From Acidimicrobiia bacterium (GTDB lineage: Bacteria > Actinomycetota > Acidimicrobiia > IMCC26256 > JAOSJL01): 64,000 nucleotides of DNA. This document shows, in pieces, positions 46,688-56,512 of this stretch (positions are counted from its first letter, which is position 1; each line of letters starts with the position of its first letter). A program made the translations under genes and the position numbers. The stretch lies in the NCBI GenBank assembly GCA_027494115.1, contig JAOSJL010000001.1, forward strand, positions 2,937,716 through 3,001,715, read 5' to 3'. The notes under the pieces were generated by a model that did not search any database, was not told the DNA's origin, and saw only the letters and a program-made list of their open reading frames with translations.

Positions 46688-49064
46688 GTGAGACAACTCG
46701 GGGAGTTCCTGGTACGCCGGCGCGTGATCGTCATCGTGGCCAGCGTGGTGCTGTTCCTCGTCGCCGGCGTCTACGGCGCCGACGTGGCAGACCAGCTGTC
46801 CTCGGGTGGCTTCGACAACGAGAACTTCGAGTCGTCACGCGCGTGATGAGCTCTCGGAGAACTTTCCCGCCGGTGTTCCGAATCTGGTGCTCGTGGTATC
46901 CACGCCCGAGGGAAGCGTCGACGATCCCGACGTGGCGGACGTGGGGCGGAGGCTCTCCCAAGACCTCCGCGACCACGCCGGAGTCACGTCGAGCTTGTCG
47001 TACTGGGACTTCAACGCCCCGCCGCTCCGGGGGACCGACGGCGACACCGCACTCATTCTCGCCACGATCGCAGGGAGTGACGACGTCGTCGACAACTGGG
47101 TGGCCGAGTTCGGCGACGATTTCATCGGCGAGCACGAGACCGCTAACGGCACGACGCTCATCGTCGGCGGCAGCGGCTTCGGCCCGATCTTCCACGAGAT
47201 CGGCGAGACGATCGAGGAAGACCTCATACGTGCGGAGCTGATCGCACTCCCGCTCACGCTCATCCTCCTGCTGTTCGTCTTTCGGAGCCTCGTGGCGGCG
47301 CTGCTCCCACTCCTCGTCGGCGGACTCGCGATCGTCGGTGCGTTCGTGGTGCTGAAGATCGTGTCGTCGATCACGGAAGTGTCGATCTTCTCACTCAACA
47401 TGACCACGGCGATGAGCCTCGGGCTGGCAATCGACTACAGCCTGTTCATCGTGTCGCGCTTCCGGGAGGAGCTCGCGCTCGGGAAGACGACCGAGGAGGC
47501 GGTCGTCCGGACCGTCGAAACCGCCGGCCGCACGATTCTCTTCTCGGCAGTCACGGTGGCCGTGGCTCTCTCGGCACTCCTGGTCTTTCCGCTCCCGTTT
47601 CTGCGTTCCTTCGGGTGGGCGGGTCTGGCAGTGGCCATGGTCGCCGCTGTCGGCGCGATCGTCTTTCTACCGGCGCTTCTGGCGATTCTCGGCCCCCGGG
47701 TCAACAAGCTGGCCATTTGGCGCCGGGAGCCCAAGCCGGTCGACCAGGGCTTCTGGCACCGGATCGCACAGTTCGTCATGCGCCGCCCCGTGCCCGTCGC
47801 CGTGATCGTGACCTCCTTCCTTCTCCTGCTCGGTGCACCCTTCCTGCATCTCGAACTGGGACTGCCCGACGACCGTGTCCTGCCCGAGGGTGCGGAGAGC
47901 CGGGAAGCCACCGACACGATCCGGGACGCATTCGACTCCAGCGAATCCTCCACGGTCCAGGTCGTGGCCGTCGACGCGGGTGATCCCGCGGCGATGGCCT
48001 CCGACGTCGAGGCGTACGCCGTGGAGTTGTCGTCGGTTCCCGGCGTCGCACGCGTCGACGGTGTCACCGGGATCTACTCCGGTGGTGCCGCTGAGCTCTC
48101 CCTCGTCGGCGACGACGGCAGCCTCACCGACGGCGGCGACGCCACAGCCCGCTTCGCAGGTGATTCGGGCACCTGGTTTTCTGTCGTTCCCGACGTCGAA
48201 CCGATCTCCGGGGAGGGCGAGCAACTCGTGCGCGACATCCGCGACGTCGACGCTCCCTTCGAGGTCGTCGTCGGCGGTCAATCGGCCGAGTTGGTGGACT
48301 CGAAGAACGGGATCTTCGATCGGCTCCCGATCGCCCTCGCGCTCATCGCCATCGTCATGTTCGTGCTGCTGTTCCTCGCGTTCAACAGCGTCGTCATCCC
48401 ACTCAAGGCGCTTCTGCTGAACATCCTCAGCCTGACCGCGACCTTCGGTGCCATGGTGTGGATCTTCCAGGACGGGAATCTGTCGGGTTTCCTCAACTTC
48501 ACCGCCACCGGCACACTCACCGCCACGGTGCCCATCCTGATGTTCTGCGTGGCGTTCGGTCTCTCGATGGATTACGAGGTCTTCCTGCTCTCGCGCATCA
48601 AGGAGGAGTACGACCACAGCGGCGACAACACGTCGTCGGTGGCACTGGGGCTCGAGAAGTCGGGCCGGATCGTGTCGGCCGCCGCGATCCTGATCTCGAT
48701 CGTTTTCCTGGCTTTCGTCACGAACAGGGTCTCGTTCATGGTCCTGTTCGGACTCGGCCTCGCCCTGGCGGTTCTGATGGACGCGTTCGTCGTGCGCGGC
48801 ACGCTGGTACCGGCGTTCATGCGACTCGCCGGCGACTGGAACTGGTGGGCACCGAAGTGGATGAAACGCATCCACGCGCGCGTAGGGATCAGCGAAGCCG
48901 AGCCCGAAGAACTACCTACCACCTCCAGCTCGCCTGCCCGTCGGCGCTACCAGAACACGACGAGCAGACCTGAGGGAGACAAGCGGCGCAGGTATCCTCG
49001 CCGAGCGAGCGGCGGGAAGCCGCCAAGAGCGGAGACTACGCCCGAGCCTCGAGGGCCTCGATGA
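46688..49064 (+). CDS. MMPL-family RND transporter (frameshift near the N terminus)
   Basis: This is a roughly 790-residue MMPL/RND exporter, the family that moves lipids or glycolipids across actinobacterial membranes. The first helix lies in VRQLGEFLVRRRVIVIVASV. A missing base near 46845 separates it from DELSENFPAGVPNLVLVVST. Two MMPL repeats follow: each has a large extracytoplasmic loop and a helix bundle with the proton-relay motif (LGLAIDYSLFIVSRFREEL; FGLSMDYEVFLLSRIKEEY). The C-terminal tail after WWAPKWMKRIHARVG is basic and overlaps the end of etfA by 29 bases, so the true stop may differ. Start GTG 46688 has GGGAG five bases upstream. Confidence 0.85.
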
Positions 49065-50001
49065 GCTTCGGGACCACCTTGTGCACGTCGCCCACGATGC
49101 CGAGGTCGGACACCGAGAAGATCGGCGCCTCGGCGTCCTTGTTGACGGCGATGATGTTGTCGGCACCCTTCATCCCGACGAGGTGCTGCGTCGCGCCCGA
49201 GATCCCGAGCGCGATGTAGACCTTCGGCTTGACCGTCTTGCCGGTCTGGCCGACCTGGTGGGAGTAGGGCACCCACCCGGCATCGACGATCGCGCGTGAC
49301 GCGCCCGGGGCACCCTTCAAGAGCTTCGCCAGCGTCTCGACGAGTGCGTAGTGCTCGGCTTCGCCGAGCCCACGTCCTCCCGACACGACCACTTCGGCTT
49401 CCTCGAGCTTGGGGCCTTCGGCTTCTTCGACGTGACGGTCGAGTACCTTGGCCTCGCCGGCACGCCCGGCGTCGACACCGTCGACAGCAACCACCGCGGC
49501 GGCGGCACCGCCCGATGGCTCGGCGACGAACGACTTCGGTCGGAACGCCGCGAGGTAGGGCGCTTCTCCTTCAAAAGCTGTTTCGACGATCTGCGTTCCT
49601 CCGAAGATCGCCGTGGTGGCACGGACCTGATCGCCGTCGATGCGGATGTCGGCACTGTTGGTGAGCACCGTGCGGTCGATGCGCGCCGAGAGACCGGCGA
49701 TGGCGTCGCGGCCGTCGTAGCTCTGGTCGAACATGACGAGATCGGGGCTGTGCTCTCCGATCAGCTTCTCGAGCGCCGCGGCGCCCACGGCGCCGCTCAA
49801 CGAATCGCCGGGGTCGACGGCGTAGACCGTGGTGGCGCCGTGCTCTCCGAGAACTCCCGCCACTGCGTCCGCGCTGGAGCCGACGTAGACGGCCTCGACC
49901 GTGTCACCGATCTCCCGGGCCTTCGTGAGCAGTTCCAGCGCGGCAGAGGCGACCTCGTCGCCGTCGGCCTCCGCCAAGACCCAAACCTTGCCGATACTCA
50001 T
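49036..50001 (-). CDS. etfA: Electron transfer flavoprotein, alpha subunit
   Basis: This 321-residue ETF alpha chain binds FAD and accepts electrons from acyl-CoA dehydrogenases. The FAD-binding C-terminal domain carries VVVSGGRGLG, VDAGWVPYSHQVGQTGKTVKPKVYIALGISGATQH and the NIIAVNKDAEAPIFSVSDLGIVGD signature. GGAGGT lies about eight bases before the ATG. It follows etfB by 58 bases on the same strand. It links functionally to the acyl-CoA dehydrogenases at 19940 and 25354. Confidence 0.94.
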   Translation of the reverse strand: MSIGKVWVLAEADGDEVASAALELLTKAREIGDTVEAVYVGSSADAVAGVLGEHGATTVYAVDPGDSLSGAVGAAALEKLIGEHSPDLVMFDQSYDGRDAIAGLSARIDRTVLTNSADIRIDGDQVRATTAIFGGTQIVETAFEGEAPYLAAFRPKSFVAEPSGGAAAAVVAVDGVDAGRAGEAKVLDRHVEEAEGPKLEEAEVVVSGGRGLGEAEHYALVETLAKLLKGAPGASRAIVDAGWVPYSHQVGQTGKTVKPKVYIALGISGATQHLVGMKGADNIIAVNKDAEAPIFSVSDLGIVGDVHKVVPKLIEALEARA

Positions 50002-50059
50002 CTTTCGCTACCTCCGCTCACTGCATCCGCCGGTGGGGTGATCCGTTGCTCGGGGGCCA

Positions 50060-50836
50060 TCAGATGACCTTGAGCTCGTCGAGGAAGCTCACGATGTTCT
50101 CGTGCGCGTCGCCCTCGTCCTCGATCTTCTCGCCGGCCTCACGTTCGGGCGCAGCTTCCACCGCTGTGATCGCCTGGTGGGCACCGCTCCAACCGACCTG
50201 ACCGTCGAGACCGAGATCGGCGACGGTGACCTCGTCGACCGGCTTGTTCTTGGCCGCCATGATCCCCTTGAAGGAGGGGTAGCGGGGCTCGACCACGCCG
50301 GCGGTCACGCTGGCGACGGCCGGCAGCGGCGCCTCCACCGTGTCGTAACCCGCCTCGGTCTGGCGCTGGATCGTGACCTTGCCGTCGCCCACCTCGATGT
50401 GCTTGGCGAACGTGAGCGCCGGCCAGTCGAGGAGTTGACCGATCTGGGTGGGAATGGTCCCCGTGTAGCCGTCGGTCGACTCGGTGGAGGTGAGCACGAG
50501 ATCGGCGTCGCCGACACGCTCGACCGCCTTGGCCAGCACCTTTGCCGTGCCGAGGGCATCGGTGCCCGCCAGCGCCTCGTCGGAGATGAGCACGGCCTTG
50601 GCGGCCCCCATCGCGAGAGCGGTGCGCAGCCCCGAGACCTCGTTGTTGGGGGCCATCGACACCAGCGTGACCTCGCCCTCACCCGCCGTGTCGACGAGCT
50701 GCAGGGCCATCTCCACCCCGAAGCTGTCGGACTCGTCGAGGATGAGCTTGCCCTCGCGCGTCAGTGTGTTGTCGGAGTCGAGTGCTCCGGGTGCGGCCGG
50801 GTCGGGGATCTGCTTCACGCAGACGACGACGTTCAT
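50060..50836 (-). CDS. etfB: Electron transfer flavoprotein, beta subunit
   Basis: This is a 258-residue ETF beta chain with AMP-binding features. It begins MNVVVCVKQIPDP and has NTLTREGKLILDESDSFGVE, VSMAPNNEVSGLRTALAMGA and VLTSTESTDGYTGTIPTQIGQLLDWP. It forms the heterodimer with EtfA and passes electrons on to ETF:quinone oxidoreductase. The gene is intact and first in the etfBA pair. Confidence 0.94.
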   Translation of the reverse strand: MNVVVCVKQIPDPAAPGALDSDNTLTREGKLILDESDSFGVEMALQLVDTAGEGEVTLVSMAPNNEVSGLRTALAMGAAKAVLISDEALAGTDALGTAKVLAKAVERVGDADLVLTSTESTDGYTGTIPTQIGQLLDWPALTFAKHIEVGDGKVTIQRQTEAGYDTVEAPLPAVASVTAGVVEPRYPSFKGIMAAKNKPVDEVTVADLGLDGQVGWSGAHQAITAVEAAPEREAGEKIEDEGDAHENIVSFLDELKVI

Positions 50837-50938
50837 GGCGCTCCGATCAGGTTTCGCTGCTGCAATGGTGGGGAACGCCCTGATTCTGGCAACTCGGGAG
50901 CCGCCACGTCGAAGCGGACAGCCCGGGGCCGCCGTGCG

Positions 50939-51867
50939 CTATCCCAGGTCCCGGGTGCGGAAGGTGACCGCCGACACCGCCACGACGATGGCGAGATAGA
51001 GCAGCAGCGTCACCCCGGCGCCCAGGGTCGTCCTCGTGAACTGCTCGATCAGTTCGGTGGGGTCCAGAAGGGCCGCCACGTTGGACAGGACGAACCAGTT
51101 GCTCCACTCGGGCTTCAGGCCCCGCACCACGATCTCGACGCCCACGAGATAGGCAAAAAAACTCCGATGGCGCCCCCGGTGTTGCGGGCGAACAGGGCAA
51201 CGGCACCCCCGGCGATCGCGAAGCCCGCGACGAGGGCACCCGTCTGACCCACCATGGCGAGAAGGTGGGCGAACCATTCCGAGTCGGCACCCTCCGTCGT
51301 TCCGAACACCAGGAGCGACGGCAACAGCACCAGGGTCTGCACGAGCAAGAACACGAGGTAGAGGGCGAAGGCGACCACACCGGCGGCCAGGAGTTTGGCG
51401 AGGGCCACTCGAATCCGACGCGGTTCCCACGTCAGCAGTGTCTCGATCGAACGCGACGAGTAGTCGGCCCCCACAAGAGACGCTCCGAGGACGACCGCCA
51501 CCATGAGGAAGATGATCGCCGTCGCCAGAAAGAACCCGTTCGTGACACCCGCCTCGCGGGCGTCGTCGTCGGGCCACAGTTCGGTCAGGTGCGGTCGGTT
51601 GTCGTTGACGAGAACGAACTCCGGGTCGTCGACGCGCAGCTCTTCGGCCGAGGGCACCTGCGCCACGCACTCGGCCCGGTACTCCGGCTGGTAATCACAA
51701 CTGTCCACGAGAGCCGCCCGGGCCTGCTCGGCGGGATCGCGGTCTTCCGCGCCCACGAACGCCACGACGCCGACGACCAGGAGCCCGCACAAGCCGACCA
51801 GCATCAGTACCCGTACGAGGCGACGCGAGAGCCCACGGTCCACCTCCGTCACGAACAGCCGCATCAT
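50939..51867 (-). CDS. ABC-2 type transporter permease (homopolymer frameshift)
   Basis: This is a roughly 309-residue ABC-2 permease with an N-terminal helix (LVRVLMLVGLCGLLVVGVVAF), a long extracytoplasmic loop, then five hydrophobic segments (FFLATAIIFLMVAVVLGASLVG and following). The frame breaks at a run of seven A at 51156-51163. Eight would give GAIGVFFAYLVGVEIVVRGL and the last helices, ending TFRTRDLG. The start overlaps the ATPase stop (ATGA at 51864-51867), so the two make one exporter. The substrate is unknown. Confidence 0.83.
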
Positions 51868-52796
51868 CCGCTCGTGTCCCCCTCGGTGAGCCGGAGAAAG
51901 ACCGTTTCCAGGTCGACCTGGCGCGGTGAGAGCTCGTGGGGATACAGACCCGCCTCCGCCAGCGCCCTACTCACCCGGGCGCCGTCGGTTCCCGAGAGGT
52001 CGACGACCAGGTGCTCCTGTTCCGGTGTTGCCGGGATCCCCGCACGCTCGAGCACCTCCCGCGCACGTTCGGGTTCGTCGACGCGGACGACGAGCTGCGC
52101 GGCCCCGCCACTGGCCAGAACCTCGTCGACGGTTCCCTGCGCGATGCACTGGCCGTGATTGAGGATCGCCACCCGGTCACACATCTGCTGCACCTCACCG
52201 AGGAGGTGACTCGACACGAAGACGGTTCGCCCCTCTTCACCGAGTGACCGGATGAGCTCACGGATCTCGACGATCCCGGCGGGATCCAGTCCGTTGGCGG
52301 GCTCGTCGAGCAGCAGGACGTCGGGATCCTGGAGGAGTGCAGCCGCGAGGCCCAGACGCTGCTTCATCCCGAGCGAGTAGGCGCGGAACGGATCGCGACC
52401 ACGATCTCCCAGCCCCACGCGCTCCAGAACCGCGTCGACACGCTCGTCGCTGATACCACGAAGCGACGCGAGGAAGCCGAGGTTCCGTCGCCCCGAGCAG
52501 TTGGGGTAGAACGCCGGTGTCTCGACGATGGCGCCCACACGCGAGATCACCGACCCGAGGTGACGCTGCGAATCCGCCCCGAGGACACGACTGCGGCCGG
52601 CGCTCGGCCGCACGAGACCGAGAAGGCAGCGAATCGTGGTGGTCTTGCCCGACCCGTTGGGGCCGAGGAAGCCGAAGACGCCACCTTCGGGCACGCTGAG
52701 ATCGAGCCCGGCCACGGCCACGGTCTTGCGCCCCGTCAGGCTGCGGTACTCCTTGCGGAGTTGCTCCACCTCGATGACGCGCACGAGCCGAGACAC
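51864..52796 (-). CDS. ABC transporter ATP-binding protein (CcmA/DrrA-like)
   Basis: This 310-residue ATPase has Walker A FLGPNGSGKTTT, the Q-loop region near GAIVETPAFYPN, signature YSLGMKQRLGLAAALL, Walker B VLLLDEPANGLDP and switch His in FVSSHLLGEVQQM. It has the C-terminal extension usual in ABC-2 exporters. GTG 52796 is used; GTG 52784 is an alternative. No ribosome site is visible, and TAGTGT just upstream of the second GTG could be a leaderless -10. It powers the permease at 50939. Confidence 0.87.
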   Translation of the reverse strand: MSRLVRVIEVEQLRKEYRSLTGRKTVAVAGLDLSVPEGGVFGFLGPNGSGKTTTIRCLLGLVRPSAGRSRVLGADSQRHLGSVISRVGAIVETPAFYPNCSGRRNLGFLASLRGISDERVDAVLERVGLGDRGRDPFRAYSLGMKQRLGLAAALLQDPDVLLLDEPANGLDPAGIVEIRELIRSLGEEGRTVFVSSHLLGEVQQMCDRVAILNHGQCIAQGTVDEVLASGGAAQLVVRVDEPERAREVLERAGIPATPEQEHLVVDLSGTDGARVSRALAEAGLYPHELSPRQVDLETVFLRLTEGDTSG

Positions 52797-52831
52797 TAGG
52801 CCACGCGTCTGGTGCCTCCACAGCCGACCAG

Positions 52832-52837
52832 TAGCTT
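52832..52837 (+). promoter_or_regulatory. Candidate -10 element, leaderless promoter for the reductase gene
   Basis: TAGCTT lies seven bases before GTG 52845. It is part of a 10-base palindrome, CTTCGCGAAG. No ribosome site is present. Confidence 0.35.
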
Positions 52838-52844
52838 CGCGAAG

Positions 52845-54068
52845 GTGACGCAACCGAGGCGCTGCGACCTCCTCGTGGTCGGTGCGGGGCCGGCCGGAAC
52901 CGCTGCCGCCATCAGCGCGCAGGACCGCGGGTTGCACGTCGAGGTGGTCGACCGTGCCACCTTCCCGCGGGACAAGACGTGCGGCGACGGTCTCACAACT
53001 GCGGCGTTACGACACCTCGAGAGGCTCGGCGTGCCCCGCAGCTCGCTGGCAGGAATCGTGCCGGTCCACGAGACGGTCCTCGTGTCGCCGAGCGGCCGCC
53101 GGGTCACCCTCTCCTTCCCCGACAACGGGCTGTACGCGGGGGTCATCGCCCGCGAGGAGCTCGACGCCGTGCTCGTGGAGTTCGCCCGCTCCCGGGGTGT
53201 CGTCGTCCACGAGGGCGCTCCCGTGGTGAACGTGACGAACGAAGCGGCGCGCGTCACGGTCTCATGCGCAGACGGTTCCCACTTCGAGGCCTCCTGGGTG
53301 GTGGCCGCCGACGGGAACTACTCGACGGTGCGCCGGATCCTCGAGCCCACGGGCGAGCGCCGTCTGGGAACGTCACACGCCTTCCGGCAGTACTTCCATG
53401 GCGTCGACGACCCGCGGCTGTGGGTCGTGTTCGAGCCCGATCTGCTTCCCGGGTACGCGTGGGTGTTCCCCTTGCCCGGAGGCCGTGCCAACGTCGGGTT
53501 CGGTGTGAGGCGCACATCGGCCACCAGCGGGAAACAGCTCAACGCCTTGTGGCGCGACCTGATGAGACGTCCGTCGATACGAGAGATCCTCGGTGCCGGT
53601 GAACCCGAGGGCGCACCGCGTGCGTGGCCGATTCCCGGTGATCTCGACGCCGCGGCGCTGAGCGACGGTCGGATTCTCTACGTGGGTGACGCCGCGGGCA
53701 CCGTGGATCCCCTGACGGGTGAGGGCATCGCACAGGCGATCGAGACCGGCATCCTCGCGGCCCACAGCGTGGCCGACAGCGTGGCCGACGCCGCAGCCGT
53801 TGATGGGTCCCCGACGGATGTCGCCGAACGCTATGAACGGGCTGTGGGAGCGGCGCTTCGCTCCGACGCCCGCATGGCCACGGCGGTGCAGCGCGTCCTC
53901 TCCTCTCCGCTGCTCGCCCGGGCCGCACTGCGAGCGGTCGACTCGACCGAGTGGACCCGACGCAACTTCGCGCGGTGGATGTTCGAGGACTATCCCCGGG
54001 CGCTCCTCGTCACACCACGTCGGTGGCACCGGGGTGCGCTGTCGGGCGCAGGCGCCTACAGAACCTGA
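52845..54068 (+). CDS. Geranylgeranyl reductase-family FAD-dependent oxidoreductase
   Basis: This is a 407-residue flavoprotein of the GGR family, which saturates isoprenoid double bonds (for example on menaquinone tails or lipids). The N-terminal Rossmann FAD motif is CDLLVVGAGPAGTAAAIS, followed by FPRDKTCGDGLTTAAL, the family's conserved Cys-Gly-Asp-Gly. A second FAD motif is ILYVGDAAGTVDPLTGEGIAQAIETG. GTG 52845 is preferred because of the -10-like element before it; GTG 52812 would add 11 residues. It is divergent from the ABC exporter and convergent with the methyltransferase. Confidence 0.86.
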   Translation: MTQPRRCDLLVVGAGPAGTAAAISAQDRGLHVEVVDRATFPRDKTCGDGLTTAALRHLERLGVPRSSLAGIVPVHETVLVSPSGRRVTLSFPDNGLYAGVIAREELDAVLVEFARSRGVVVHEGAPVVNVTNEAARVTVSCADGSHFEASWVVAADGNYSTVRRILEPTGERRLGTSHAFRQYFHGVDDPRLWVVFEPDLLPGYAWVFPLPGGRANVGFGVRRTSATSGKQLNALWRDLMRRPSIREILGAGEPEGAPRAWPIPGDLDAAALSDGRILYVGDAAGTVDPLTGEGIAQAIETGILAAHSVADSVADAAAVDGSPTDVAERYERAVGAALRSDARMATAVQRVLSSPLLARAALRAVDSTEWTRRNFARWMFEDYPRALLVTPRRWHRGALSGAGAYRT

Positions 54069-54077
54069 GAGCGGCGC

Positions 54078-54894
54078 TCACGGCTTGGTCGCGATGAGGT
54101 AGTCGAGATCGGAAGCCAGGCGGTAGCCGTGGTCGGTGTGGAGGGGCTCGATCGCGTTCGAGCGCGGTCGCCACGAAGACATCGAGACCCGAGTGACGAA
54201 TCGCGTGATGGGCGACACCGGGCGCGGCCATGGCGCGCGCCGCGATGTCGCGGTCGGGCCACTCGCTGACGCAGCGTACGGATCCGCGCTCGGTTGGCTG
54301 AAGCCCGGTCGCCGCGAGCATGGATTCGGCCACTCCCGGCTCCGCGATCTTGCCGAGGTCGATCACCTCGTCACCCTCGTCCGAGGTGGAACACGCCGCC
54401 ACGGCGAGAAAATAGGCCGCGTGGTCCATTCGAGACGGGTCACCCCAGAACGTCAGGGCCGCAATCCCGCCGGGTGCCAGAACCCGCTCGATCTCCACGA
54501 GGGCGCCGTCATTGCCGAACCAGATGGAATTGAAGCTGGTGACCACGTCGAACGACGCTTCCGGAAACGGCAGGTCGAAGAGGTCGGCGGCGCGGAAGTC
54601 GGCGTCGGGAACGCGGTCGCGCGCGATGGCCAGCAGTTCCTCCGAGGCGTCGATCCCTCGAACGTTCGCCCCAAGGCGCCGAGCGAACGTCGCCGCCAGA
54701 CCGGAACCGCAACCGACGTCGAGCAGCCGCGTTCCCTCCACGACAGCTGCCCGGGCGAGGACCGTGTCGAAGGAGGGGATGGCATACGGCTCGAAGAGGT
54801 AGGCCCAATCGCGGGCCCGCTCGCCCCAGGCCTGTCCGGCTGCTCGCCAGTCGGCGGTCGTTTCTGCACCGGATTCGGTCGTCTTCTCGATCAT
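54078..54894 (-). CDS. SAM-dependent methyltransferase (one frameshift)
   Basis: This class I methyltransferase of about 272 residues has motif I LLDVGCGSGLAATFARRLGA, then IDASEELLAIARDRV, and FPEASFDVVTSFNSIWF. The open frame runs to 54010 with an Arg/Pro-rich tail. A one-base shift near 54155 gives IEPLHTDHGYRLASDLDYLI and a stop at 54078-54080, which fits better. ATG 54894 has AGGAGG ten bases upstream; GTG 54900 is the alternative. It is divergent from a tetR gene over a twin operator, so it is likely that regulator's target. Confidence 0.8.
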
Positions 54895-54914
54895 GTCCAC
54901 GGGCCCTCCTAGTT

Positions 54915-54960
54915 AGTACGATCGATCGTTCTATCTTAGTATGACCGATCGTGCTATCTT
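54915..54960. promoter_or_regulatory. Twin tandem operator for the divergent methyltransferase/tetR pair
   Basis: Two 23-base units, 54915-54937 and 54938-54960, follow each other without a gap. Each holds an 18-base near-palindrome (AGTACGATCGATCGTTCT and AGTATGACCGATCGTGCT) and ends CTATCTT. TATCTT of the second unit lies seven bases before GTG 54968 and fits a -10 of a leaderless tetR mRNA. The site is unrelated to the GTGAAC-type motif. Confidence 0.65.
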
Positions 54961-54967
54961 GTCAAGC

Positions 54968-55530
54968 GTGGTGTCCAGACCCGTGGTTTCCGAACGCCGA
55001 ACCCGGTCCGACGGTGAACGCACCCGCCGCCAGATCCTCGACACCGCGGTCCGGCTGGCCACCATCGAGGGGCTCGACGGCCTGAGCATCGGCCACCTGG
55101 CTTCCGCCACCGGCGTGAGCAAGAGCGGACTCTATGCCCACTTCGGTTCCAAGGAGGAGCTCCAGCTCGCCACGGTCGACACGGCGCGCCGGTTGTTCGT
55201 CGACGTGGTCGTCGCACCTGCACTCGCCGAGGAAGGCGAGAAGCGCCTCCGTGCCCTGTGCGACTCCTTTCTCGATTACGTCGAGAACCGAACTCTGCCC
55301 GGTGGCTGCTTCTTCGCCGCAGCGGCGGCCGAGCTCGGCGGACGGTCGGGGCCGGTCCGAGCTCGCGTGGCGCACTACCAGCAGCAGTGGATCGACCTTC
55401 TCACGGCCGCCGCCGACGACGCCGTCGAACAGGGCGAGCTTCCCGCTGAGACCGACACCGCACTCCTCGTCTTCGAGCTCAATGCGCTCGTCGTGGCCGC
55501 CAACACCGGGTTCATCCTTCACGACGATCC
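54968..55530 (+). CDS. TetR-family transcriptional regulator, truncated at the contig junction
   Basis: This regulator has a TetR helix-turn-helix (GERTRRQILDTAVRLATIEG, then LASATGVSKSGLYAHFGSKEEL) and a TetR_C-type effector domain up to NTGFILHDDP. After about 55530 the frame becomes Arg-rich nonsense because the DNA changes to antisense of lpxK from another genome. GTG 54968 (or 54971) is preferred to ATG 54941, which lies inside the second operator repeat. About 10 to 20 C-terminal residues are missing. It probably represses itself and the methyltransferase. Confidence 0.82.
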
Positions 55531-55545
55531 CAGGGGATCGGCGCG
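55522..55545. other. Chimeric junction: actinobacterial to alphaproteobacterial DNA
   Basis: Left of this point the plus strand encodes a coherent TetR protein; right of it the minus strand encodes the C terminus of LpxK. Neither gene is complete across it. The sequence here contains GATCCCAGGGGATC, two GATC tetramers in a small inverted repeat, which may mark a misassembly or ligation point. Confidence 0.75.
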
Positions 55546-56512
55546 AGCAAGGCGTCGAGCGCGGCCTCGTCGTCGAACCGCGCCGTCACCGGCAGAACGG
55601 CCACGCGCGCGCGCCATTCGGGCGAGAGCCGGGCGGCGTCCTTCTCGGTGGTGATCAGCATGGCCTCGTGTTCTTCGGCCAGGCGCGCGAGCATCGCCAG
55701 GTCTTCCTCGGAATAGACGTGGTGATCGCCGAACGGGACCGCTTCCGCAACCTTTGCGCCCATTGCGTCCAGCGTGTCGAAGAACTTGTCCGGCCGCGCC
55801 AGGCCGGCGAAGGCGACGAGGGTGCGGTCCGGCGCGATGCCGGACGGTTCGAGCCGCGCATGCAGGATCGGCTTGTGGAAATGGCGCAGCCAATTCCGAT
55901 CGGGCAGGTCGTCGGCGGTGCGCTTGCCGTGCAGCATCACGATGGCGTCGGCGCGCGCCAGGCCGTTGGCCAGCCGCTCGCGCAGCGGGCCGGCCGGAAA
56001 CACCTGGCCGTTGCCGACGCCGAACGCCGGATCGATGGCGACGATGGAAAGGTCCTTCGCCAGCGACGGGTTCTGGAAAGCCGTCGTCCATGACGATCCG
56101 CGTGCGCGCCGGCCTGGGCCGCGGCCATGGCGCTGGCGAAGCGGTCGCGCGCGATCCAGGCGGGACCGTCGCGCGCATGCAGCAGCGGTTCGTCGCCGAC
56201 CTCGCGCGCGTCCATGTCCGGCGTCACCCGCAGCGGGCCTTCGACGCGCCCGCCATAGCCGCGCGACAGCGTGTGCGCGCCGGAGCCGAGCCTGGCGCGG
56301 ATCGCCCGCGCGACCGGCGTCTTGCCGGCGCCGCCGACGGTGAGATTGCCGATGCAGATCACCGGCGCGGGCGCATGGCGCGGCGTCGTCGTGCGCAGAC
56401 GATGCGCCGTCGCGAACGCGTACGCCCACGACAGCGGCGTCAGCAGCGCGCGCAACACAAGCGCCGCATCGCGCCCGCCGACATCGGCTTTCCAGAATTC
56501 AGGCGGACGCAT
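55530..56512 (-). CDS. lpxK: Tetraacyldisaccharide 4'-kinase (frameshifts; C-terminal end at junction)
   Basis: LpxK phosphorylates the lipid A disaccharide precursor at the inner membrane. MRPPEFWK and an N-terminal helix are followed by the P-loop GNLTVGGAGKTPVARAI, then LSRGYGGR and DEPLLHA. The DDGFQ motif is present but split: RIVMDDGF in one frame, QNPSLAKDLSIVAID in the next (shifts near 56105 and 56075). The C-terminal domain has VYSEEDLAMLARLAEEHEAM and ITTEKDAARL. The open frame runs to 55512 across the junction, so the true last residues may be missing. It overlaps the waaA stop by 14 bases. Confidence 0.88.

Noticed and set aside
51156..51163. Programmed frameshift on the A7/T7 slippery run in the ABC-2 permease
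   Set aside because: Similar one-base breaks occur across the window without slippery signals, and no stimulatory structure or alternative product makes sense here.
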